Shown: one piece after another, positions 14,601-21,767 of the stretch | How the letters are laid out: each line of letters opens with the position of its first letter | Numbering within the stretch: position 1 is the stretch's first letter | Source of the DNA: Myxocyprinus asiaticus | Lineage: Eukaryota; Chordata; Actinopteri; Cypriniformes; Catostomidae | Assembly (NCBI RefSeq): GCF_019703515.2 | Contig: NC_059365.1 | Location: forward strand, 40,066,001 to 40,130,000 | DNA: 64,000 nucleotides | Direction: 5' to 3' | Program-made: the position numbers and the translations under genes | The notes under the pieces: generated by a model | The model's input: the letters and a program-made list of their open reading frames with translations, nothing else | Told to the model about the DNA's origin: nothing | Database searches by the model: none

Positions 14601-17600
14601 CCCATCTGGCACCAACAATCATCCATGCGATTATCTAATCAGCCAATCATGTGGCAGCAGTGTAGTGCATAAAATCATGCAGATACGGGTCAGGAGTGTC
14701 AATTAATGTTCACAACAACCATCAGAATGAGGAAAAAATTTGATCTTAGTGATCTCGACTGTGGCATGATTGTTGGTGCCAGATGGGCTGGTTGGAGTAT
14801 TTCTGTAACTGCTGATCTCCTGGGATTTTCACGCACAACAGAGTTTACTCCGAATGGTGCCAAAAACATCCAGCGAGCGGCAGTTCTGTGGATGGAAATG
14901 CCTTGTTAATGAGAGAGGTCAACAGAGAATGGCCAGGCTGGTTCAAACTGACAAAGTCTATGGTAACTCAGATAACCGCTCTGTACAATTGTGGTGAGAA
15001 GAATATAATCTCAGATTGCTATTCTGAGATGTGGGTTGGCGCTGTTTTGGCGGCACGAGGGGAACCTACACAATATTAGGCAGATGGTTTTAATGTTGTG
15101 GCTGATCAGTGTGTGTATTTACAGTGCATCCGGAAAGTATTCACAGCGCTTCACTTTTTCCACATTTTGTTATGTTTCAGCCTTATTCCAAAATGGATTA
15201 AATTAATTATTTTCCCCAAAATTCTACAAACAATACCCCATAATGACAATGTGAAAGAAGTTTGTTTGAAATCTTTGCAAATGTATTAAAAAAAAAAAAA
15301 AAGAAAAAAAATCACATGTATATAAGTATTCACAGCCTCTGCCATGACACTCAAAATTAAGCTCAGGTGCATCCTGTTTCCACTGATCATCCTTGAGATG
15401 TTTCTACAACTTGATTGGAGTCCACCTGTGGTAAATTCAGTTGATTGGACATGATTTGGAAAGGCACACACCTGTCTATATAAGGTCCCACAGTTAACAG
15501 TTCATGTCAGAGCACAAACCAAGCCATGAAGTCCAAGGAATTGTCTGTAGACCTCCGAGACAGGATTGTATCGAGGCTCAGATTTGGGGAAAGTTACAGA
15601 AAAATTTCCGCAGCATTGAAGGTCCCAATGAGCACAGTGGGGACATCTGGAGATGGAAGAAGTTTGGAACCACCAGGACTCTTCCTAGAGCTGGCTGCCT
15701 GGCCAAACTGAGTGATCGTGGGAGAAGGGCCTTAGTCAGGGAGGTGACCAAGAACCCGATGGTCACTCTGACAGAGCTCCAGCATTTCTCTGTGGAGAGA
15801 GGAGAACCTTCCAGAAGAACAACCATCTCTGCAGCACTCCACCAATCAGGCCTGTATGGTAGAGTGGCCAGACGGAAGCCACTCCTCAGTAAAAGGCACA
15901 TCACAGCCTGCCTGGAGTTTGCCAAAAGGCACCTACCCATAGTAATGCAAGTACACCCTTTCAAAGAGAAATTCACTTTTTAATTCTTAAGAATATTCAG
16001 ACATTGGAATCAGAAAGTTAAAAAAAATATATAATTTAAATCGGTAAGGCCGCTCTCCATCTCCAACTGCGTTTTTTGTTCCCAGCTCAGAAAACTGGAT
16101 GGGATGGTTGTTTTAGATGAGCTTTTAGGTTAGTTGTATAGCCACTTTTCTTTGCCATTGTTTAAAACAAAGTCAGCATACCGGCTCGTTCACGTTAATG
16201 GACTCCTCTCTCATTCGGAGGGGAGCTGTGGAATGAGGCTTTGAAACCAAGTCCATTTGGACTAATTCTTCCGAACTTTCTGGCTGGAATTATGCAATCA
16301 TCGGGAAAACACCTATTACAGGGCTCGACATTAAGCATCGTCATGTGCTTGTCCTTTGGACAAGTAAATTGGTCATTTACTTGTCAGAGTAAAAAAAGTT
16401 ACTTGTCCGGAGACAAAAACAAAGAAAATACGTAAAAAAGAAAAAAATAAGCCTCCATCGTCATCATTTACACCTGATAGGGATTAAGAACACAGTGCAG
16501 AAAGACGGTAAACCATTACTAACCCTCAAGCCTGTATGAATTTTTCTCTTCTGAGGAACACAAAATTAGATTTTTGGCAGAATGTTAGTCACTATTCACT
16601 GCATCTTTTTTTTTTCTCCATAACATAAAAGTGGATGGAGACTGAAACTAACATTCTCGCTAACAACTTCTTTTGAGTTCCACGGAAGATAGAAAGTCAG
16701 ACAGGTTTGGAACAACATGAAGGCGAGTAATGATGACATAATTTTTGGTAACACTTTACAATAAGGTTCATTAACATTAGATAATGCATTAGCTATCATG
16801 AACTAACAATGAACAATATTTTAGAGCACTTATCAATCTCAGTTAATGTTAGTTACTAAAAAAAATACAATTGTTCGTTGTTCGTTCACAGTGCATGAAC
16901 TAATGTTAACATATACTATTTTAATGTATGAAAATGTATTAATATATTGTATGTTGGAATTAAAATTAACCAAGATTAATAAATTATATAAAAGTGGTGT
17001 TTGTTAGTTCATGTTAACTGATGTAGTTAACTAATGGAACCTTTTTTTAAAGTGCTACCCAATTTTCACTTTGGGTAAATCATCTCTATGAGAGTACAAG
17101 CCAATTCTCACCAGTTGCATTAAAAACTGTTTAATATTGACAAAATGCATTGAAAATGTTAACAGATAAAATCATGAGAACCTTGATGCTAAATCAGTTA
17201 TGTTGTATATCCAAAACAGATATGCATATTAAAGATAGATAATGTTTTCTTTGTGTGTAATTTATTTATTTATATCCCCTTATCTACCAAATTGGAATGC
17301 CCAATTCCAACTACTTAGTAGGTCCTCGTGGTGGTGCGGTTACTCACCTCAATCCGGGTGGCGGAGGACAAGTCTCAGTTGCCTCCGCTTCTGAGACCGT
17401 CAATCCGTGCATCTTACCACATGGTTCGTTGTGCATGACACCGCGGAGACTCCGCATGTGGAGGCTCATGCTACTCTCCGTGATCCACGCACAACTTACC
17501 ACGCGCCCCATTGAGAGCGAGAACCACTAATTGTGACCATGAGGAGGTTACCCCATGTGACTCTACCCTCCCTAGCAACCGAGCCAATTTGGTTGCTTAG

Positions 17601-20600
17601 GAGACCTGGTTGGAGTCACTCAGCACACCCTGGATTCAAACTTGCGACTCCAGGGGTGGTAGTCAGCTTCAATACTCGCTGAGCTACCCAGGCCCCCCAT
17701 TGTGTGTAATTTATTATAGTGTTAATATTATAATAATGTATATTGTTAAATACTTATTCAAACTGACTGATTCATACGGCTGAGAAAATACCTCAGATTA
17801 GATTGAGCTTTAGATGGAGCTCTAGAAAGAAGAGAGATGTTACGGGTGCATAAGTCTGTTTTAAGCGTTTCTCTTCACTCTACAGATGGTATTATTACAC
17901 AAAGCATTTTTGCAATTTCTGCCTTTCTTGCTGTTTTATGAGGGTGCAAACCCACGCTATTGAGCTAACATTAGTTGAGATTTTAATCAGGCAACTTGTC
18001 CAGTCGGGCAAGTAAAGTTGTCTTTAACTTGCCGTTCAAAATTTCCACTTGTCCCATACAAGTGTTAATGTCGACATGCATGTAAACACAATGGGCAATA
18101 TCGAGGTCATGTCCATATATCGTACGATAAGTTGATAACGTAATTATCGTTACAGGCCTAGGTGTATGTAAACTTCTGACTTCAACTGTGTGTATATAAA
18201 GTCAGAAGTTTACATACACCTTAGCCAAATACATTTAAACACAGTTTTTCAAAATTCCCTGTCTTAGGTCTGTTAGGATCACTCAATTATTTTAAGAATG
18301 TGAAATGTCAATAATAGAGAATTATTTATTTCAGCTTTTATTTCTTTCATCACATTCCCAGTGGGTCAGAAGTTTACATACACATTGTTAATATTTAGCA
18401 GCATTGCCTTTAAATTGTTTAACTTGGGTCAAACATTTTGGGTAGCCTTCCACAAGCTTCTCCCCATTCCTCCAGACAGAACTGGTGTAACCGAGTCAGG
18501 TTTGTAGGCCTCCTTGCTCGCACAAGCATTTTCAGTTCTGCCACAAATTTTCTATTGGTCTGAGGTCAGGGCTTTGTGATGGTCACTCCAATACCTTGAC
18601 TTTGTTGTTCTTAAGCCATTTTGCCACAACTTTGGAGGTATACTTGGTCATTGTCCATTTGGAAGACCCATTTGCGACAGAGCTTTAATTTCCTGGCTTA
18701 TGTCTTGAGATGTTGCTTCAATATATCCACATCATTTTCCTTCTTCATGATGCCATCTATTTTGTGAAGTGCACCAGTCCCTCCAAAGCACCCCACAACA
18801 TGATGCTGCTGCCCCCATGATTCACGGTTGGGATGGTGTTCTTCAGCTTGCAAGCCTCACCCTTTTTCCTCCAAACATAACAATGGTCATTATGGTCAAC
18901 AGTTCAATTTTTGTTTCATTAGACCAGTGGACATTTCTCCAAAAAGTAATATTTTTGTCCCCATGTGCACTTGCAAACTGTAGTCTGGCTTTTTTATGGC
19001 CGTTTTGGAGCAGTGGCTTCTTCCTTGCCGAGCAGCCTTTCAGATTATGTCGATATAGGACTTGTTTTACTGTGGATATAGATACTTGTCTACCTGTTTC
19101 CTCCAGCATCTTCACAAGGTCCTTTGCTGTTGTTCTGGAATTGATTTGCACTTCTCACACCAAACTACGTTCATTTTTAGGAGACAGAATGCATCTCATT
19201 CCTGAGCGGTATGATAGCTGCACGGTCCCATGGTGTTTATACTTGCGTACTGTTGTTTGTACAGATGAACGTGGTACCTTCAGGTGTTTGGAAATTGCTC
19301 CCAAGGATGAACCAGACTTGTGGAGGTCCACCATTTTTTTTTTTTTTTTTTTTTTTTCCCCTGAGGTCTTGGCTGATTTTTTTATTTTCCCATGATGTCA
19401 TGCAAAGAGGCACTGAGTTTGAAGGTCGGCCTTAAAATACATCCACAGATACACCTCCTATCAGAAGCTAATTGACTAATTGTCTACTTTACATAATTTT
19501 CTGGAATTTTCCAAGCTGCTTAAAGGCACAGTTAACTTAGTGTATGTAAACTTCTGACCCACTGGAATTGTGATATAGTCAATTAAAAGTTTGGAATATG
19601 AAATCTGTGGAGTGGTTAAACTAGTTTTAATGACTTCAACCAAAATGTATGTAAACTTCTGACTTCAACTAATATATGCTGAGAGGATTATTGGTTGCCC
19701 CCTGCCCTCCCTTCAAGAACTGTACACTTCTAGAGTGAGTAAAAAGGCTGGTAAAATCACTCTGGACCCCACTCACCCTGCCCACTACCTTTTTGTACTG
19801 TTGCCTTCTGGCCAATGCTTCAGAGCTCTGAGCACCAGAACCGTCAGGCACAGGAACAATTTTTTCCCTCAGACTGACCCACAGTTAAAACTGCCCCATT
19901 GAGCAATAATTAATGTGCAATACACAGCATAGTCTATTTATATTTATCCAACATACCATACCTCTTCTGTCATTACATTCCCTTGCTTCTGTATATAACA
20001 GATTTGTATTTGTATATTGTACATAAGTGTGTGTGTGTGTATTTGTCCTATTGTGTATTTCTATATATTCTTATATTTTCTATTGGCTTTTTTAATTATT
20101 GTTATTATCTCTCTTGTTGCTGTATTGTTTGTGCACTGGAAGCTTCTGTCACCATGACAAATTCCTTGTATGTGTAAGCAAACTTGGCAATAAAGCTCAT
20201 TCTGATATCAGGGATATAAATATCAGGGGGGAACAGGGGTATTTGTAATCAAGTATCAGTTTAATAATAAATGTATTCATTATGCATGTGATGTGACTTT
20301 AACAATACGATTTATTTCTGAAATTTTTGTTTTGACCAATAGAAGTTCTGAATGGCTGGTAACATAGATTTTGTAGCCAAACTGGCTGATTAGTGAGTTT
20401 TTCAAATCCTGTTCTGGATCCAAACAGCAAATAATGTAATGTTATAATAATGTGTAATTTATTTACCCAGTGTACTGACAACAGCAGGTCCAACTGTACA
20501 TGTGAGAGAGCTTCCACTGCTGGTGACTTCTCTTACAGAAGCAGCGCCATCAGCACCTGAGGAGAGGAGAAGAGTTCAAACACAACTGTGAGAGATTTGT

Positions 20601-20662
20601 TGTTGTTATTATTGATGTTTTTAAATGAGCATACCCCTGTTTGAGCGAGCAGCGACTGCCAT
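1857..20662 (-). CDS. nxf1: nxf1-like nuclear RNA export factor gene, 5' part (continues off the left edge)
   Basis: This gene encodes a TAP/NXF1-family bulk mRNA export receptor. NXF1 works as a heterodimer with NXT1, binds mRNA through adaptors such as ALYREF, and carries mRNPs through the nuclear pore. Exons in transcript order are 20635-20662, 20467-20556, 14059-14260, 13870-13945, 13532-13615 and 1857-1961. Their lengths (28, 90, 202, 76, 84, 105) keep one open frame of 195 codons. The last four exons are the firm part: they give the Arg/Gly-rich N-terminal tail and then the RNA-binding-domain start, with WFKLN, IPHGQNYDKTWLL, PIPFTPLH and FYVEDGATASAL, matching the NXF1 pattern of WFK-IPYG-YDK-WLL, PFTP and FFVED-TASAL. 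The LRR, NTF2-like and UBA domains are not in the window. The first two exons are tentative. Which teleost NXF1 paralogue this is remains undecided. Confidence 0.82.
1962..3440. other. nxf1-like intron, no recognised gene
   Basis: AT-rich intronic sequence with a short C run at 2331-2340. No exon, RNA gene or named repeat is supported here. Confidence 0.5.
3441..3487. repeat. (AT)n(AC)n microsatellite
   Basis: Alternating TA/CA dinucleotides run from about 3441 and end just before the TA that flanks the Tc1 relic at 3491. Confidence 0.9.
3491..3991 (-). mobile_element. Tc1/mariner deletion derivative, about 0.5 kb
   Basis: The terminal inverted repeats are TTGTGCAAAAGTTTTAGGCA on the left and, inverted, CTGTGCAAAAGTCTTAAGATG on the right. 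TA dinucleotides flank both ends (3489-3490 and 3992-3993), as expected for the superfamily. The interior is too short for a transposase and has no intact frame. Confidence 0.75.
3996..4054. repeat. (TG)n(TA)n microsatellite
   Basis: A short TG run is followed by about 22 TA units, directly between two Tc1-type ends. Confidence 0.9.
4055..5301 (+). mobile_element. Tc1-type transposon, 3' end missing
   Basis: The left end reads AACTCAGCAAAAAAAGAAAT, a familiar fish Tc1 terminus, and is followed by a degenerate transposase. The matching right inverted repeat is absent. The element stops at about 5301, where the L1 3' tail begins, so one insertion or deletion event removed its end. Confidence 0.7.
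4339..5301 (+). pseudogene. Tc1 transposase pseudogene
   Basis: The frame starts MPRVLAHLRERALGMLHGGM with two helix-turn-helix-like segments (DVARAINCNVRTVRRLRQHY). The catalytic region is still readable: LFTDESRF near 4768, QHDNATSHTARSV near 5020, and NPLEHVWDLL near 5125, the three acidic positions of the DD(34)E triad. In-frame stops near 4615 and 4852 and frame changes show that it is not functional. Confidence 0.8.
5550..8853 (-). pseudogene. L1 ORF2 (endonuclease and reverse transcriptase), degenerate
   Basis: ORF2 starts at 8853 with MSNVNMSGL then [19 protein letters not shown], the start of the APE-type endonuclease. The reverse-transcriptase fingers and palm are in one open stretch at 6967-7752: GKGPGPDGFAAEFF, CHPISLIQLDVKILSKILADRL, DQVGFIRG, ISLDAKKVFD and RGTRQGCPL. 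The catalytic YADD box reads YADE near 6885, a loss of the second Asp. Frameshifts split the endonuclease and the C-terminal part ([13 protein letters not shown] near 5600). Confidence 0.85.
8644..8672. repeat. Poly-A run inside L1
   Basis: An uninterrupted run of about 28 A (T on the L1 sense strand) lies within the endonuclease region, where the other L1 copy has only GTGGTGGC-type sequence. It is an internal expansion, not a retroposon tail. Confidence 0.85.
9326..9842. mobile_element. hAT-like element end fragment
   Basis: This fragment ends with CCAGTATCAGTATAGGTGCACCCC, the ending of a widespread fish hAT family whose termini read ...ATCGGTGCA(C/T)CCCT. The other end is missing, apparently lost where the L1 5' end abuts at about 9325. 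Confidence 0.5.
9850..10355. mobile_element. TTAA-flanked MITE, left end truncated
   Basis: This copy is homologous to the full element at 38698-39371: it shares the palindromic arms and ends GGGTGAACTATCCC followed by TTAA (10356-10359). The left terminus is missing. TTAA target duplication and these ends suggest a piggyBac-related non-autonomous family. Confidence 0.7.
10360..11140. other. nxf1-like intron, no recognised gene
   Basis: AT-rich sequence with short palindromic AATATATAAT stretches and a T run at 11010-11020. No gene or named element is recognised. Confidence 0.4.
11141..11745. repeat. Unclassified interspersed repeat, copy 1
   Basis: This stretch shares about 600 bp of high similarity with 61480-62110, including TCAGCTAACTAGCTTCTCAA, the GGCTGCATATTCAATAAAAA segment and GGCTAACCTTGG. 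A shorter related piece lies at about 25880-25985. No coding capacity or clear ends are seen, so the superfamily is not assigned. Confidence 0.65.
11746..12676. mobile_element. hAT-like non-autonomous element(s)
   Basis: Near 11775 the sequence reads ATCGGTATCAGCTCCGTTAC. Near 12601-12676 it reads TGGTATCGGATTGGCCGATACTGAGAT and ends in GGTATCGGTGCATCCCT. These GGTATCGG/CCGATAC words and the GTGCATCCCT terminus are typical of fish hAT-derived repeats. Boundaries inside the block are uncertain. Confidence 0.5.
12677..13531. other. nxf1-like intron, no recognised gene
   Basis: Unique-looking intronic sequence just downstream of the exon at 13532. There are no exons or named repeats I can support. 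Confidence 0.4.
13532..13615 (-). CDS. nxf1: nxf1-like exon: first half of the RNA-binding domain
   Basis: This 84-bp exon has acceptor CACAG|A and consensus donor GTAAGT. It encodes 28 residues including IPHGQNYDKTWLLTAL and PIPFTPLH. In NXF1 the same positions carry IPYG.KYDK.WLL and C.VPFTP, which makes this the clearest NXF1 signature in the window. It is in phase 0 at both ends. Confidence 0.88.
13870..13945 (-). CDS. nxf1: nxf1-like exon: RG-rich linker into the RNA-binding domain
   Basis: This 76-bp exon has acceptor ATACTGCAG-type and donor AAT|GTAAGA. It encodes IPYRKHSRRGVNVGRGGRKK followed by WFKLN. The WFK motif immediately before IPHG/IPYG is characteristic of NXF1, at the junction of the basic tail with the RNP-type RNA-binding domain. 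The phase fits both neighbouring exons. Confidence 0.82.
14059..14260 (-). CDS. nxf1: nxf1-like exon: basic N-terminal tail
   Basis: This 202-bp exon has acceptor TTTTTGCAG|A preceded by a long T run (polypyrimidine, plus-strand A run at 14265-14289) and donor GTAAGTG. It encodes EYDSFMGNPQFCKRKGWGS, KQQGGPPGWFGPGPRSRFQDA and SEDDLRWKS segments. This matches the start of the NXF1 tail (EHDD...PQ..KKKGRG). Several positions that are Arg in typical NXF1 tails read Cys or Trp here (FCKRK, GWGS, GCQ, VCS), each a single change from a CGN codon. The reading frame is otherwise open. Confidence 0.75.
14557..15105. mobile_element. Tc1-derived MITE with an inverted duplication
   Basis: The right end reads AATGTTGTGGCTGATCAGTG, a known Tc1-type terminus. 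The left part (14557-14624) is an inverted copy of 14768-14833 (GGAGATCAGCAGTTACAGAAA against TTTCTGTAACTGCTGATCTCC), so two copies or arms are fused head to head. It contains a short transposase remnant. Confidence 0.65.
14706..14930 (+). pseudogene. Tc1 transposase N-terminal remnant
   Basis: The translation reads MRKKFDLSDLDCGMIVGARW then SISVTADLLGFSRTTE, the helix-turn-helix pattern of Tc1 transposases (DL...R..IV..R..G.S....A..LG.SRTTV). No catalytic domain follows. Confidence 0.6.
15122..15943 (+). mobile_element. Tc1-type transposon, 3' truncated
   Basis: The left terminus CAGTGCATCCGGAAAGTATT is a very common fish Tc1 inverted repeat. The 5' UTR and the N-terminal half of a transposase follow. 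Similarity stops at about 15943, before the catalytic domain, and no right terminus is visible. It is related to, but distinct from, the element at 62257-63463. Confidence 0.8.
15526..15943 (+). pseudogene. Tc1 transposase, DNA-binding half only
   Basis: The ATG at 15526 opens MKSKELSVDLRDRIVSRLRF then YRKISAALKVPMSTV (first helix-turn-helix). After a frameshift near 15640 the text continues in another frame with RTLPRAGCLAKLSDRGRRAL and SVERGEPSRRTTISAALHQSG (second helix-turn-helix). The DDE domain is missing. Confidence 0.8.
16747..17060. mobile_element. Foldback MITE
   Basis: The ends GGTAACACTTTACAATAAGGTTC and (inverted) GGGTAGCACTTTAAAAAAAGGTTC define a short palindromic element of about 310 bp, with an inner ATTAACATTAG / TAACTAATG-rich core. 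It is non-coding. Confidence 0.7.
17279..17698 (-). mobile_element. tRNA-derived SINE
   Basis: On the minus strand the 5' head is tRNA-like: a box A-like TAGCTCAGCGAGTA (17673-17686) and a box B-like GTTTGAATCC (17632-17641), spaced as in a pol III promoter. A long tRNA-unrelated body follows. The AT-rich ATAAATAAATAAA tail lies at about 17260-17279. Confidence 0.8.
18161..18188. mobile_element. Isolated Sleeping Beauty-type terminus
   Basis: GTGTATGTAAACTTCTGACTTCAACTG is a complete outer terminus of the same family as the next element. It points in the opposite sense and is separated from it by about ten bases, so a second copy once abutted here. Confidence 0.7.
18198..19670 (-). mobile_element. 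Sleeping Beauty/Tdr-type Tc1 transposon
   Basis: The outer ends are GTCAGAAGTTTACATACACC (left) and GTATGTAAACTTCTGAC (right). Inner direct repeats lie at about 18365-18385 and 19540-19566. This IR/DR layout is the hallmark of the Sleeping Beauty-type subfamily. The element is close to full length for the family (about 1.5 kb) but non-autonomous, because its transposase is broken. Confidence 0.88.
18480..19393 (-). pseudogene. Sleeping Beauty-type transposase pseudogene
   Basis: The start MGK at 19393 is followed almost at once by a stop and an expanded T run (plus strand 19334-19357). The best-preserved stretch (19151-18843) reads RTTAKDLVKMLEETGRQVSI, KKPLLQNGHKKARLQFA and HWSNETKIEL. In the family the last motif is WSDETKIE, and its Asp is the first catalytic residue; here it is Asn. 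Further frame breaks follow. Confidence 0.85.
19677..20208 (+). mobile_element. LINE 3'-end fragment
   Basis: A degenerate frame resembles the C-terminus of fish LINE ORF2 (LTLPTTFLYCCLLA region, near 19775-19815). An AT-rich 3' UTR follows, ending GGCAATAAAGCTCATTCTGATATC, the usual tail of such elements. The clade is not certain. Confidence 0.6.
20467..20556 (-). CDS. Candidate second coding exon of the nxf1-like gene
   Basis: This is a 90-bp exon with acceptor CTCTCCTCAG|G and donor CTGG|GTAAAT. Only one of its three frames is open, and it encodes a Ser/Thr/Val-rich peptide (ADGAASVREVTSSGSSL...). Its entry phase fits the candidate first exon. Its exit phase fits the NXF1 exon at 14260, completing a Glu codon. 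The sequence is not recognisable as NXF1 by itself, so membership rests on phase, splice sites and position. Confidence 0.42.
20635..20662 (-). CDS. Candidate first coding exon of the nxf1-like gene
   Basis: An ATG at 20660-20662 opens a 10-codon exon (MAVAARSNR plus one base) ending at a GGG|GTATG donor. The following intron is only 78 bp and ends in a good pyrimidine tract and CAG. It is phase-compatible with the exon at 20467-20556. A ZNF143-like promoter motif lies about 85 bp upstream. The peptide itself is not diagnostic, so it could be the first exon of another transcript. Confidence 0.42.
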
Positions 20663-20747
20663 AATTAAACTACAAAAATCTAACGGCTTTACATTTTGAA
20701 AAGTGCGTCGAATGAATCGTCATGAATTACGACTGCGCAGAACTTGA

Positions 20748-20767
20748 ACTACGATACCCACAATGCA
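20748..20767 (-). promoter_or_regulatory. ZNF143/THAP11-like promoter motif
   Basis: The plus strand reads ACTACGATACCCACAATGCA, which closely resembles the vertebrate promoter element ACTACAATTCCCAGAATGC bound by ZNF143/THAP11. It lies about 85 bp upstream of the candidate start codon at 20662, in a short stretch with CpGs. The motif is seen directly; its function is inferred from position. Confidence 0.45.
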
Positions 20768-21767
20768 TCGAAACTACTTTTAAAATATTCCGAAATTAAC
20801 TACGATAGAACTTGTGTTTTGGCTCTAACGATTGGTATTTGCCAACCTAAAAATACAGACGAATGATATTTAGCAATGTGCACACAATTACGTATTTTAT
20901 CATGCATAGACAATATTAGCATTGCAGAGAACCGTGTATGGACATAAGGGCTTCGACTCCAAAAAAGTATTCAAATGAATCATTAACGAACAATAAGCAG
21001 AGCTGTTGTTCAAAAGTAAATAGCAAATGGTATAAACTAACTGCATCTGCACTTAACTCGGGGATTTGAACCAAATACGTAATATATTATAGAACATTTT
21101 AAAGAAAATGTTTTTGAATTCTCACTATTTTCCCTAACACTGCCAATGTTAGTGCAAATCGAATTAAAATCCATCTAACACAAAGTGAGTGTCTCTCCCT
21201 CAATTCCCTGTACACAGATACATGTTAAGAATGTTACACATTCCATGATACAATTTAATAGGTTTAATAACAAAACACATGTATCCTTCTTTACCCAGAT
21301 TCACTATTAAACAGTATTTAAATTTAGCTTCTGATAGGAGACATCATTATACTTCACTTCATTCTTTGCACCCATTACCAAACGTTTGCGTGCCAAAAGT
21401 TTGTCAGGAGTATAAAAACAATGCGATGCGATCGTATGATAAAAATGTAAAAATCGCGGCAGATGATGTTCATGTTCAAACATGTCAATCATCCTTAATC
21501 AACATCAGGCAGTGTGCTAGTTGAACAGAGCCTCTGCTTAAAAACACAAGCCACATTGGTTCAAGAAAATCTAAATTACGATAGATTTGATACCTGAAAA
21601 ATAGGAGGAAACCCGTGTAGTCAAAGACAGGTTGGGGTACCATTCCCTGTACCAAGTCATCGTGCACCCACTTAATTGATATGTGATAAGTGCATGCTAC
21701 CGCATGCAACTCACCAATGCACGGGAAACTGCAGATTTGATTACTTCATCTAAAACATGCTCATACT
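20768..21767. other. Upstream of the candidate nxf1-like promoter, no gene seen
   Basis: AT-rich intergenic DNA. I see no exon, RNA gene or recognisable transposon end. Confidence 0.45.

Larger units (their letters stand above)
16319..18077. mobile_element. hAT-like element carrying other insertions
   Basis: The left end CAGGGCTCGACATTAA pairs with GTTAATGTCGA near 18064-18074 on the right. Both flanks contain related CTTGTCC/GGACAAGT segments. The foldback MITE at 16747 and the SINE at 17279 lie between the ends. The right terminus is mutated or trimmed. Confidence 0.55.

Noticed and set aside
17632..17698. Box A and box B spacing suggesting a tRNA gene on the minus strand
   Set aside because: The tRNA-like head is degenerate and continues into a long unrelated body with an AT-rich tail, so it is a SINE, not a tRNA gene.
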